Assembly (NCBI GenBank): GCA_039924845.1
Contig: JBDTAC010000028.1
Coordinates: 1 to 56,330 of the forward strand
Source: Bacteroidia bacterium
GTDB lineage: Bacteria; Bacteroidota; Bacteroidia; DATLTG01
DNA: 56,330 bases
Direction: 5' to 3'
Of this stretch, positions 17,250 through 25,190 are shown one piece after another. Under the pieces are notes generated by a model. It was not told the origin of the DNA and made no database searches. It worked only from the letters and a program-made list of their open reading frames with translations. The position numbers and the translations under genes are program-made. The first letter of the stretch is position 1, and each line of letters begins with the position of its first letter.

Positions 17250-17978
17250 ATGGATACGAATTCAGGATTTAATTTCAACATTTCCGAGCCAGCTCCGATA
17301 GAATCAGGAGCTATGTCGAAAACATTTTTGGCAAGTGTATTTTCTTGGATGTTTTTTGCACTCGTTACAACAGGCGTGGTGGCTTATCTTTTCGGACACA
17401 GCGCATCGCTATTGCAAATGCTAATAACTAATACAGGAATGACACCGCTCGGGTACATTGTTATGTTTGCACCCATTGGTTTTGTTTTGTTGATGTCGTT
17501 TGGCATTAATAAACTTTCTTATCCAGTTTTACTGCTTTTATTCATCGCATTTTCCATATTAATGGGCATGAGTTTAAGTTTTATTTTCTTAGCTTATACT
17601 GGAGCGTCCATTGCTTCTATCTTTTTTGTTTCGGCTGGAATGTTTGGTTTGATGGGCATTGTAGGATATACTACCAGCACGGATTTAACAAAATTTGGCT
17701 CATTAATGTTTATGGGATTAATCGGAATTATTATCGCAAGTGTGGTAAATATATTTATGAAAAGTTCTGGAATGGATTATCTCATCAGCTTTTTAGCCGT
17801 TTTAATTTTTACCGGATTAACTGCTTATGATGTTCAGAAATTGAAAAAAATCGGTTCAACTGTCGAAAACGGAACCGATTCAGCCGCTAAATTAGCCATC
17901 TTCGGAGCATTAAGTTTGTATTTGGATTTTATCAACTTGTTTTTGGCATTGTTGAGAATATTCGGAGGTAGAAAATAA
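17250..17978 (+). CDS. Bax inhibitor-1/YccA family membrane protein
   Basis: A 242-residue protein with about seven membrane segments. It matches the BI-1 family (YccA/YbhL-like), including FTGLTAYDVQKLKKIG and the C-terminal AIFGALSLYLDFINLFLALLRIFG. Family members act as pH-sensitive calcium leak channels or interact with FtsH; the role in this organism is unknown. The stop codon TAA is embedded in a partial palindrome (17971-17984). A terminator follows. Confidence 0.9.
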   Translation: MDTNSGFNFNISEPAPIESGAMSKTFLASVFSWMFFALVTTGVVAYLFGHSASLLQMLITNTGMTPLGYIVMFAPIGFVLLMSFGINKLSYPVLLLLFIAFSILMGMSLSFIFLAYTGASIASIFFVSAGMFGLMGIVGYTTSTDLTKFGSLMFMGLIGIIIASVVNIFMKSSGMDYLISFLAVLIFTGLTAYDVQKLKKIGSTVENGTDSAAKLAIFGALSLYLDFINLFLALLRIFGGRK

Positions 17979-18002
17979 TTTTTTCAAAAATAATTTGTGA
18001 AT

Positions 18003-18040
18003 AAAAAAGGAAATGTTCAATCGTTTCCTTTTTTATTTTT
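18003..18040 (+). terminator. Intrinsic terminator after the BI-1 gene
   Basis: AAAAAAGGAAA (18003-18013) pairs with TTTCCTTTTTT (18024-18034) across a 10-nt loop, followed by ATTTTT. Confidence 0.8.
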
Positions 18041-18062
18041 ACGGATATTTACAATTATTAAA

Positions 18063-18079
18063 TTCAAAAAAATATTTTT
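18063..18079. repeat. AT-rich palindrome copy abutting the fabD start
   Basis: Ends directly at the fabD ATG (18080), as at dnaE and pcm. Confidence 0.6.
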
Positions 18080-18958
18080 ATGAAGGCATTTATTTTTCCC
18101 GGACAAGGTTCTCAATTTTCAGGCATGGGAAAAGAACTTTACGAAAGTTCCGAATTGGCAAAAAAATTATTCGAATCTGCTAATCAAATTCTTGGATTTC
18201 GTATTACGGATACCATGTTCAGCGGAAGCGAAGAAGAGTTAAAACAAACCAAAGTAACACAGCCTGCCATCTTTTTGCATTCTGTTATTCTCGCTAAAAC
18301 TTTGGGCGAAAATTTTAAACCAGAATTGGTCGCCGGACATTCTTTAGGCGAATTTTCTGCGCTTGTTGCGAACAAAACTTTGGATTTTGAATCCGCTTTA
18401 ATTTTGGTTTCGAAACGCGCCTTGGCGATGCAAAAAGCTTGCGAAAAAACACCTTCTACTATGGCGGCAATTTTAGGATTGGATGATTCCATTGCTGAAA
18501 AAATTTGTGCCGAAATTACAGATGAAGTTGTCGTTCCTGCAAATTATAATTGTCCGGGACAGCTTGTTATTTCAGGCTCTTTGAAAGGAATTAACGAAGC
18601 TTGCGAAAAATTAAAAGCGGCAGGAGCAAAGCGTACATTGGTTTTACCTGTTGGTGGTGCATTTCATTCACCATTAATGGAACCTGCACGTATAGAGTTG
18701 GAAGCAGCTATTCACGCCACTTTGTTTCATACTCCGATTTGTCCGATTTATCAAAACGTTACGGCAAAGGCGGAAACAAATCCGGATACAATTAAACTCA
18801 ATTTAATTGCGCAACTTACCGCTCCGGTGCGTTGGACGCAAACAATGGAACAAATGATAAAAGACGGAGCATCTTCTTTTACAGAAGTCGGTCCTGGCAA
18901 AGTATTGCAAGGTTTGGTAAAAAAAGTAAATCGTGAAATGGAAGTTTTTAGCGCATAA
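18080..18958 (+). CDS. fabD: Malonyl-CoA:ACP transacylase
   Basis: A 292-residue acyltransferase that loads malonate onto acyl carrier protein for fatty acid synthesis. The oxyanion motif FPGQGSQ is near the start, the nucleophile is in GHSLGEFSAL (Ser near residue 88), and the catalytic His is in GAFHSPLM. Full length. The next gene starts 3 bp after the stop, so the two are co-transcribed. Confidence 0.96.
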   Translation: MKAFIFPGQGSQFSGMGKELYESSELAKKLFESANQILGFRITDTMFSGSEEELKQTKVTQPAIFLHSVILAKTLGENFKPELVAGHSLGEFSALVANKTLDFESALILVSKRALAMQKACEKTPSTMAAILGLDDSIAEKICAEITDEVVVPANYNCPGQLVISGSLKGINEACEKLKAAGAKRTLVLPVGGAFHSPLMEPARIELEAAIHATLFHTPICPIYQNVTAKAETNPDTIKLNLIAQLTAPVRWTQTMEQMIKDGASSFTEVGPGKVLQGLVKKVNREMEVFSA

Positions 18959-18961
18959 AAA

Positions 18962-19636
18962 ATGACGACGAAAAAATATTTTTTTGGATACTTTTTTTTA
19001 ACGATTTTCTTCGGACTGATTTTCAGTGTTTCTTCCAATGCACAAATTTTAAACAGTATTGGCATTACAGGAGGAATCACGTACTCCACTCAAAAGTGGA
19101 GTGTCGAAGAACCTGCTACTATTGAGAAATACCGACTTCGTTACAACGGAAGTATTTTCGCGGAATTTTTTAACGACGATATTTTTCGTTGGGAAACAGA
19201 ATTCGAATACAATCAAAAAGGTGTGGAAGAGCAGATTACAGATACCTTGCATCGCGTACATACTTATGAAAATGGCATCAATTATCTTTCCTTTAATAAT
19301 TATCTAAAAATTCGTTACGAGTTATTTCGCATCATTCCTTATGTTTTGATTGGTCCGCGAATGGAATATGCTTTATCAAAACAAGCGCAAGTTTTTCCGA
19401 ATGTCATCGGCGGTTTTAGTGCACTTCACGTAAGTTGGGCTGTAGGTGCCGGCATCGAATTTGTGAGTTATGGACAATTGAAATTTTTTACGGAAGCCTT
19501 TTACAATCCCGATTTGACGCGCGCTTACAATTCAAATTTTTACATTAAAAATAAGGCTTTCGAATTAAAAATCGGATTAAAATACCTGCTTATCCACAAA
19601 AAAAATTCTTGCCCTGCCGTACATTCCATCACTTAA
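18962..19636 (+). CDS. Predicted outer-membrane barrel protein (porin family)
   Basis: A 224-residue protein with a signal peptide (MTTKKYFFGYFFLTIFFGLI, cleavage near SSNAQ) and a PorT-like beta-barrel pattern: GGITYST, EFEYNQKG, LSFNNYLKIRYELF, GPRMEYAL and AVGAGIEF. The signal peptide is partly encoded by a palindrome copy (18967-18986) that reads KKYFF, as in the gene at 48116. It could be a secretion-associated barrel or a generic porin-like protein. Specific function unknown. Confidence 0.75.
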   Translation: MTTKKYFFGYFFLTIFFGLIFSVSSNAQILNSIGITGGITYSTQKWSVEEPATIEKYRLRYNGSIFAEFFNDDIFRWETEFEYNQKGVEEQITDTLHRVHTYENGINYLSFNNYLKIRYELFRIIPYVLIGPRMEYALSKQAQVFPNVIGGFSALHVSWAVGAGIEFVSYGQLKFFTEAFYNPDLTRAYNSNFYIKNKAFELKIGLKYLLIHKKNSCPAVHSIT

Positions 19637-19641
19637 AAGCG

Positions 19642-19665
19642 CTTCAAAAAAATAATTTTTTGAAC
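19642..19665. repeat. AT-rich palindrome copy after the barrel gene
   Basis: CTTC, A-tract, TAA, T-tract, GAAC, 6 bp after the stop. A shorter copy (19734-19749) lies further along the same gap. Confidence 0.75.
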
Positions 19666-19809
19666 TGTTTTTGACATTGATTTTATTACTAAAATCAACT
19701 AAAAAGAAAGCTTTTCAACAATTTATTTTAGATAGAAAAATAATTTTCTGTTCTGCTATTCGTAATTTTTTGGTAAAATTGCAATCTCGTTTTACGATTA
19801 CTACACAAT

Positions 19810-20721
19810 TTGTTGGCAGATAAGACATATCCGTTGGAAAAAGAAACAACTTTTACAAGCAAAATAGTTGATTACGCTCATTTTATGAAATTGCGTTTGG
19901 CTTCCTTGGTTGTTTTTTCAGCAGCTTTAGGATTTGTAATTGGGTGCCACGCCGCAGACATTCCGCTTAATTGGACAAATTTAGGTTTACTTATTCTTGG
20001 TGGATTTTTAGTAACAGGTTCTTCCAATGGTTTCAATCAAATTATCGAACGCGATTTAGATAAATTAATGGCACGCACGTCTAATCGCCCGCTGCCGCAA
20101 AACCGCATGAGTGTTACCGAAGCTGTTTGCATCGCCTCCATAATGGGAATTGCTGGGATTATTATTTTATGGGTTTATATGAATCCGATGAGCGGCATTT
20201 TGGGCGCATTGGCATTGATTTTATACACGGTAGTATATACGCCGATGAAACGCAAAACACCTTTTGCCGTTTTTGTTGGCGCCTTTCCGGGAGCTATTCC
20301 TCCAATGCTTGGTTACGTTGCAACAACAACAGGTTTCGGAGAAATAGGATTTTACGCATGGATACTTTTTTTCGTGCAATTTATGTGGCAATTCCCCCAT
20401 TTTTGGGCAATTGCCTGGGTATTGGACGACGATTATAAAAAGGCAGGCTTTTTAATGTTGCCTTCTGGCGGAAGAGATAAAAGCAGCGCGTTTCAGGTAT
20501 TGGTTTATACCTTATTTTTGTTGCCGATAAGTTTAACGCCTGTATTTTTTCGTCTCTCAGGAACTATTTCGGGAATTGTTATTTTAATTTGCGGAATTTT
20601 ATTTTTGTGGCAAGCGTATAATTTATACAAAGAATGCAGTGTAAAAGCAGCGAAACAATTAATGTTCGGATCGTTTGCCTATTTACCCTTAGTACAATTA
20701 GCAATTATGTTTGGAAAATAA
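19810..20721 (+). CDS. ctaB: Protoheme IX farnesyltransferase
   Basis: Polytopic UbiA-family prenyltransferase, 303 residues, converting heme b to heme o for heme-copper oxidases. The prenyl-diphosphate site is in NGFNQIIERDLDKLMARTSNRPLP (conserved N/DxxxD and the RTxxRPLP block), and FPHFWAIAW is a further family motif. It starts with TTG (19810 or 19813); the first in-frame ATG would remove the conserved start of helix 1. It heads the oxidase accessory cluster. The stop TAA lies inside a palindrome that ends at the next ATG. Confidence 0.92.
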   Translation: MLADKTYPLEKETTFTSKIVDYAHFMKLRLASLVVFSAALGFVIGCHAADIPLNWTNLGLLILGGFLVTGSSNGFNQIIERDLDKLMARTSNRPLPQNRMSVTEAVCIASIMGIAGIIILWVYMNPMSGILGALALILYTVVYTPMKRKTPFAVFVGAFPGAIPPMLGYVATTTGFGEIGFYAWILFFVQFMWQFPHFWAIAWVLDDDYKKAGFLMLPSGGRDKSSAFQVLVYTLFLLPISLTPVFFRLSGTISGIVILICGILFLWQAYNLYKECSVKAAKQLMFGSFAYLPLVQLAIMFGK

Positions 20722-20730
20722 TTTTTTGAA
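20711..20730. repeat. AT-rich palindrome joining ctaB stop and the next start
   Basis: TTGGAAAATAATTTTTTGAA supplies the ctaB TAA (20719-20721) and ends immediately before ATG 20731, so it is the entire intergenic junction. Confidence 0.7.
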
Positions 20731-21318
20731 ATGGAAGCTACACTACCTTTGGAAACAGAAGAAAAAGCATTAAAAGAAAAAGCAATGAAAGCCCTTATGT
20801 GGCTGGGTATTGTGAGTATTATCATGCTTTTTGCCGGACTCACCAGCGGTTACGTTATCCGCCAAATGAGTGGCAGTTGGTTGCATTTTGAATTACCAAG
20901 TTTATTTTGGCTAAGTACTGCTATTATTTTAACCAGCAGCGCCACCATGAATTGGGCAGTAATGGCCGCAAAACAAAATCAATTACAAAAATTAAAAATT
21001 GCCATTGGAATTACTTTTTTACTCGGTATCGCATTTACGTTTTCACAATTTGCAGCGTGGCATATTTTAATCGCCAACAATATATTTTTTACAGGCGTAA
21101 AAAGCAACGCCGCTGGTTCTTTTTTATATGTATTAACCGGATTGCATTTATTGCATTTAATTGGCGGACTTATCTGCCTAATTGTGGTGCTAACTAAATC
21201 TTTATTGAATAGATACAGTGCTGAAAATATGCTGGGTTTAAAGTTGTGTGCCATCTATTGGCATTTTTTAGATGCACTTTGGGTATATTTATTTCTGTTT
21301 TTGTATTTTATTCGTTAA
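20731..21318 (+). CDS. Cytochrome c oxidase subunit III-like protein (first of two)
   Basis: A 195-residue, five-helix member of the heme-copper oxidase subunit III family. Visible family features are the TSGYVIRQMSGSW loop, FTGVKSNAAGSFLYVLTGLHLLHLIGG with the conserved His cluster, and the C-terminal YWHFLDALWVYLFLFLYF. The short five-helix form is common in Bacteroidota and pairs with a longer paralogue, here the next gene. It is part of the ctaB cluster; subunits I and II are not in the window. Confidence 0.88.
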   Translation: MEATLPLETEEKALKEKAMKALMWLGIVSIIMLFAGLTSGYVIRQMSGSWLHFELPSLFWLSTAIILTSSATMNWAVMAAKQNQLQKLKIAIGITFLLGIAFTFSQFAAWHILIANNIFFTGVKSNAAGSFLYVLTGLHLLHLIGGLICLIVVLTKSLLNRYSAENMLGLKLCAIYWHFLDALWVYLFLFLYFIR

Positions 21319-21364
21319 ACTTGCAAAAAATTTTACCAAAAATTAATTAATAATTACTGATTTT

Positions 21365-22093
21365 ATGTCAAGCGAAGCAACAGTTCACAGTCATGAAAAG
21401 CCCTCTGGATGGGGCGGAGGCGTATCTCCATTAGGAGCAAGCTATGGAAAAATGTTTATGTGGTTTTTCCTCGTATCCGATGCCTTAACTTTTTCTGGAT
21501 TATTATGTGCGTACGGATTTATGCGCCATAAATATCCTGATGTATGGCCTATTCCGGGTAACGTATTTAACGAATTTCCATTTGTACATCATCCACTTCC
21601 ATTGGCGTATGTGGGTTTTATGACATTTGTCCTCATTATGAGTTCTGTTACCATGGTACTTGCCGTTGAAGCAGGACAACGACTTCAGAAAAAAGAAGTG
21701 ATGAAATGGATGTTTTTAACCATTATCGGTGGATTGATTTTCGTGGGCTCCCAAGCTTGGGAATGGTATCATTTTATTACTGGTCCTGAAAATGGTGTTA
21801 CGAAAACTGTTTTTGAAAACGGTGCTTGGCAAACCATTATGATACACGGCGCCAATTTGCATCACAATCAATACGGCTTACCCGTTTTTGCTGATTTCTT
21901 TTTCTTCATTACTGGATTCCACGGATTTCACGTTTTTAGTGGTGTTGTCATCAACACTATTATCTTCTTGAATGTTTGGAAAGGAAGATATGAAAAACGT
22001 GGACACTACGAAATGGTTGAAAAAGCTGGATTGTACTGGCATTTTGTGGATTTAGTTTGGGTATTTGTATTTACCTTCTTTTATCTGTTATAA
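21365..22093 (+). CDS. Cytochrome c oxidase subunit III (second of two)
   Basis: A 242-residue subunit III-family protein with about five to six helices. It has GKMFMWFFLVSDALTFSGLL near the start, HHNQYGLPVFADFFFFITGFHGFHVFSG with the subunit III His motif, and YWHFVDLVWVFVFTFFYLL at the end. It probably functions with the preceding paralogue in a caa3/alternative-complex-linked oxidase of the Bacteroidota type. A palindrome copy (22089-22109) overlaps the stop codon. Confidence 0.9.
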   Translation: MSSEATVHSHEKPSGWGGGVSPLGASYGKMFMWFFLVSDALTFSGLLCAYGFMRHKYPDVWPIPGNVFNEFPFVHHPLPLAYVGFMTFVLIMSSVTMVLAVEAGQRLQKKEVMKWMFLTIIGGLIFVGSQAWEWYHFITGPENGVTKTVFENGAWQTIMIHGANLHHNQYGLPVFADFFFFITGFHGFHVFSGVVINTIIFLNVWKGRYEKRGHYEMVEKAGLYWHFVDLVWVFVFTFFYLL

Positions 22094-22109
22094 AAATAAT
22101 TTTTCAAAA
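22089..22109. repeat. AT-rich palindrome overlapping the stop of the second subunit III gene
   Basis: Starts in the last codons and runs into the 58-bp gap before the subunit IV gene. Confidence 0.65.
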
Positions 22110-22151
22110 ATAGTGTCTATTAATTAGCTAATCATTTAACACCAAAAAGAT

Positions 22152-22556
22152 ATGTCAGAATTTCACGATGATTTTCCAGAATACGAAAAACTTGCTCAAC
22201 ACTCCGAAGAAGAAGGTCAAATAATTAGAAAGACCTTATGGAAAGTATTTTGGGTATTGCTCGTTGTAACCATTATCGAGTTATCCGTAGGTATTTATAA
22301 CGAACATTTCAGCGACTTAGCACAGAAAATAATTTTCATTTTCTTCACTGTTTTTAAAGCCTATTACATCGTTTACAGTTTCATGCACTTAGGCCACGAA
22401 GTAACGCCAATGCGAAGAATAGTGCTTGTGCCGTACATGGTATTTATCTTGTATTTGATTACATTGATTATCATCGAAGGTTCTTATTGTATGAAACATC
22501 GTGAGCCGAGCGATAAAGCAAATCTGATAGAAAAAACAGCGGCTGTAAAAGAGTAA
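22152..22556 (+). CDS. Cytochrome c oxidase subunit IV family protein
   Basis: A 134-residue small membrane protein with three helices (about 31-49, 58-80, 91-110). It matches the prokaryotic subunit IV pattern, including FFTVFKAYYIVYSFMHLGHE. It is a structural accessory subunit of the oxidase. Fifteen bases separate it from the Sco-like gene. Confidence 0.88.
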   Translation: MSEFHDDFPEYEKLAQHSEEEGQIIRKTLWKVFWVLLVVTIIELSVGIYNEHFSDLAQKIIFIFFTVFKAYYIVYSFMHLGHEVTPMRRIVLVPYMVFILYLITLIIIEGSYCMKHREPSDKANLIEKTAAVKE

Positions 22557-22571
22557 ATAAAAATTTAAGTT

Positions 22572-23255
22572 TTGTCAAAAAAAGGACTTTTGATAGGCGG
22601 AATATTATTATTCCCACCCGTTTTATTCATCTTATTATCTACTGGAAAAACGAATTTTATTCGACTCGGTTATTTCGGGACAAAAACTCCTCATACAATT
22701 ACTATTAATGGAAAAGAAAAAACGGACACTGTTTATTACAGTGCTCCGCCTTTTAATGGCATCAATCAATTCGGAGATTCCGTTTCAGAAAAAAAATTTT
22801 TGGGTACCATTTATATCGCTGATTTTTTTTACACGAATGGAGGAAAAAACGAAACTGCTTTAGCTGCCGAAATGCAACGAGTTCAGGAACAATTTAAAGG
22901 CTACGATTCTATTTTATTTATTTCTTTTTCTATAGATCCTTTGCGAGACAGCGTTTCGGCGCTTTCTGCCTTTGCAAAAAAAGTGCATGCCAATACCAAA
23001 ACTTGGAGTTTTATTCGCGGTGATCAACAAAAAATGTACGCGCTTCAAAAAGATGGTTATTTACTTTCTGTAAAAGATTCCGATGGTTTTTCACTTAGCA
23101 ATAAATTGGTTTTAGTAGATAAAAGCAAACACATACGCGGTATTTATACAGGAACAAGCGTTACTGATGTAAATCGCTTAATTGACGAAACACACGTGTT
23201 AATTGATGAGTATTTTGTCCATCGAAAACCAAAAAAAAACGCACTCGATGACTGA
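22572..23255 (+). CDS. Sco1/SenC-family protein lacking copper ligands
   Basis: A 227-residue protein with an N-terminal membrane anchor and a thioredoxin-like Sco fold. The order of Sco blocks is intact (IADFFYT, FISFSIDPLRDS, WSFIRGDQQKMYAL, LVLVDKSKHIRGIYTGT), but where Sco has CPxxC this protein reads TNGGKNE (about residues 86-96). Where Sco has the metal His (HSxxxxLVDK) it reads SLSNKLVLVDK. All three copper ligands are therefore absent, although the reading frame is intact and the gene sits in the oxidase cluster. Starts at TTG. A non-metal chaperone, redox-independent scaffold or decaying copy is possible. Confidence 0.82.
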   Translation: MSKKGLLIGGILLFPPVLFILLSTGKTNFIRLGYFGTKTPHTITINGKEKTDTVYYSAPPFNGINQFGDSVSEKKFLGTIYIADFFYTNGGKNETALAAEMQRVQEQFKGYDSILFISFSIDPLRDSVSALSAFAKKVHANTKTWSFIRGDQQKMYALQKDGYLLSVKDSDGFSLSNKLVLVDKSKHIRGIYTGTSVTDVNRLIDETHVLIDEYFVHRKPKKNALDD

Positions 23256-23814
23256 TAAAAAAATTTTACGATTCATTTACGTCATTTCTGCAGTCGTTTT
23301 TTTATTAGTAGCTATTTTATTCGCCTTACCAAAAGCCAATCACATTCCAGAATGGATAAAAATTTTACCGAAATTAAATGCTTGCCTCAACGGAACTTGT
23401 TTCGTGCTTTTATTATTTTCCCTCTATTTTATCAAACAAGGAAAAATACACATTCACAAAGTAATTAATTTAACTGCTTTTTCACTTTCTGTGCTGTTTT
23501 TGCTTTCCTACGTTTTGTTCCATTCATTTGGTGTGGAAACGCGCTACGGAGATCTCAATCACGATGGTATTTTGGATGCAGCAGAAATGCTTCAAGCCGG
23601 AAATATTCGCTACGTTTATTATGTGATTTTAATTACACATATTTTGTTGGCAGCAGTTGTGCTTCCTTTGGTATTAATTTCTTTTTTCAGAGGACTGAGC
23701 AATCAAATTCCGCAACATAAAAAAATTGTGCGCTGGAGCTATCCCATTTGGCTGTATGTAACCTTTTCCGGCGTAATTGTTTACCTCATGATTTCTCCTT
23801 ATTATAGTTTTTAA
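23248..23814 (+). CDS. DUF420 membrane protein with an EF-hand-like loop
   Basis: A 188-residue protein with about five membrane helices, of the DUF420 family found in oxidase clusters (related to CtaM-like oxidase assembly proteins). I chose ATG 23248, which overlaps the Sco-like stop by 8 bp and implies translational coupling; the longer frame from 23203 adds an unrelated stretch. Between helices lies DLNHDGILDAAE (residues 102-113), a full 12-position EF-hand calcium loop (D-x-N-x-D-G-x-x-D-x-x-E), in a loop likely to face the periplasm. Last gene of the cluster. Confidence 0.8.
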   Translation: MTDKKILRFIYVISAVVFLLVAILFALPKANHIPEWIKILPKLNACLNGTCFVLLLFSLYFIKQGKIHIHKVINLTAFSLSVLFLLSYVLFHSFGVETRYGDLNHDGILDAAEMLQAGNIRYVYYVILITHILLAAVVLPLVLISFFRGLSNQIPQHKKIVRWSYPIWLYVTFSGVIVYLMISPYYSF

Positions 23815-23831
23815 GAAGTGAACTATTTTCT

Positions 23832-23855
23832 CTTCAAAAGATTATTTTTTTGAAA
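23832..23855. repeat. AT-rich palindrome copy after the DUF420 gene
   Basis: CTTC, A-tract, GATTA, T-tract, GAAAG. Slightly degenerate, 13 bp before the long palindrome. Confidence 0.6.
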
Positions 23856-23868
23856 GTGGATTTTCCTA

Positions 23869-23912
23869 AAAAAAAGAGGTTCGAAAAATTAATTTTTCGA
23901 ACCTCTTTTTTT
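23869..23912. terminator. 44-bp perfect palindrome, bidirectional terminator
   Basis: Every base pairs symmetrically about 23890/23891. The outer arm is seven A plus GAGG against CCTC plus seven T, and the inner part is a copy of the recurrent palindrome (TTCGAAAAATT with its mirror). It sits between the convergent DUF420 (+) and M42 peptidase (-) genes, with U-tracts usable in both directions. Confidence 0.9.
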
Positions 23913-23932
23913 CGACATAAAAACTTATGTAA

Positions 23933-25036
23933 CTATTTCAGATAATTAAAATCGTGGTTCTTTTTAATATTTTGCAAGGTCTGAAAAATAAGTTTTATCA
24001 CATTTTCCACATCGTCTTTATGAACGCTTTCAACAGTGGTGTGCATATAACGCAAAGGCAATGAAATCAATGCAGAAGCAACGCCCCCAATAGAATATGC
24101 AAATGCATCGGTATCCGTTCCGGTTGCTCTGGAAGCAGCTGCGCGCTGAAACGGAATTTTATTTTTCTGCGCAGTATCAATTATCAATTTCAATAAATTA
24201 TTTTGAACAGCCGGTCCGTAAGTTAAAACGGGTCCTTTGCCGCAATGTAAATCTCCACTTGCAATTTTATTCAACATCGGAGTTTGTGTATCATGACACA
24301 CATCTGTAACAATCGCCACGTTCGGTTTGATACGTTGTGTAATCATTTCGGCACCACGCAAACCAACTTCTTCTTGAACAGAATTAGAAATATACAATCC
24401 GAAAGGCAATTTTGTTTTTGTTTCGTGCAGCATACGCGCTACTTCTGCAATCATAAAACCGCCCATGCGGTTATCCAATGCACGACCCACATAATAGCGA
24501 TCGTTCAATACCATAAAAGTATCTTCGTACGTAATTACACAACCCACGTGAACGCCCAATGCTTCCACTTCTTTATCGGTGATACAACCGCAATCTAAAA
24601 AAATATTTTTTAAAGTTGGAGCTTCTTCTTTTGAGGCATCGCGTGTGTGGATAGCGGGCCAACCGAAAACTGCTTTCACGATTCCTTTATCTGTATGGAT
24701 ATTTACACGTTTCGAAGGCGCAATTTGATGATCGGAACCACCGTTTCTGCGTACATAAATAAAACCATCTTTGGTGATGTAATGTACAAACCAAGAAATT
24801 TCATCGGCATGCGCTTCAATCACCACTTTGTATTCCGCTTTCGGATTAATAACACCTACAGCCGTTCCGTAAGTATCTACAAAATGTTCATCTATATAAG
24901 GCGAAATATAATTCAACCAAATTTTTTGTCCTTCCGCTTCAAAGCCTGTAGGAGAAGCATTGTTCAAGTATTTTTCTAAAAAAGTATGCGATTTTGCATT
25001 CAAGATAGAACTTGATTTTGTCGTTTTCTTTGCCAT
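23933..25036 (-). CDS. M42 family metallo-aminopeptidase
   Basis: A 367-residue di-metal aminopeptidase of the TET/glutamyl-aminopeptidase type. Metal ligands are visible: H and D in IEAHADEISWFV, D in GRALDNRMGG, the catalytic and ligand Glu pair in VQEEVGLRGA, D in VTDVCHD, and the C-terminal His in PLRYMHTTVE. It probably forms a large cytoplasmic oligomer that trims peptides. Monocistronic, ending at the long palindromic terminator. Confidence 0.93.
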   Translation of the reverse strand: MAKKTTKSSSILNAKSHTFLEKYLNNASPTGFEAEGQKIWLNYISPYIDEHFVDTYGTAVGVINPKAEYKVVIEAHADEISWFVHYITKDGFIYVRRNGGSDHQIAPSKRVNIHTDKGIVKAVFGWPAIHTRDASKEEAPTLKNIFLDCGCITDKEVEALGVHVGCVITYEDTFMVLNDRYYVGRALDNRMGGFMIAEVARMLHETKTKLPFGLYISNSVQEEVGLRGAEMITQRIKPNVAIVTDVCHDTQTPMLNKIASGDLHCGKGPVLTYGPAVQNNLLKLIIDTAQKNKIPFQRAAASRATGTDTDAFAYSIGGVASALISLPLRYMHTTVESVHKDDVENVIKLIFQTLQNIKKNHDFNYLK

Positions 25037-25107
25037 AAAAATTTGATTTAAAAATCAAAGGTAAAAAAAAGAATGAATCTGTTATTTTGGAAATTTTAAA
25101 GTGGTAA

Positions 25108-25143
25108 AATGAGCTTTGAAAAAATATTTTTTCGAAGCTCATT
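25108..25143. repeat. Extended palindrome in a divergent gap
   Basis: 36-nt inverted repeat (arms 25108-25125 and 25126-25143, one mismatch) whose centre is the recurrent palindrome and whose outer arms are AATGAGCTT and AAGCTCATT. Both neighbouring genes point away from it, so it does not sit at a transcript end. Confidence 0.75.
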
Positions 25144-25160
25144 AATTGGTATCAGATGTG

Positions 25161-25190
25161 CCGTCATTCTGAACTTGATTCAGAATCTGT
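25161..25190. repeat. REP-like interspersed repeat
   Basis: GTCATTCTGAACTTGATTCA and the following AGAATCTG form a hairpin (ATTCTGAA, loop CTTGA, TTCAGAAT; 25166-25186). This wording resembles a dispersed extragenic repeat seen in many Bacteroidota. The identification is from memory of its consensus. Only one copy is in this window. Confidence 0.5.

Noticed and set aside
23203-23247. Earlier start for the DUF420 gene
   Set aside because: The extra residues overlap the Sco-like gene by 53 bp and are not membrane-like. ATG 23248 gives the usual short overlap.
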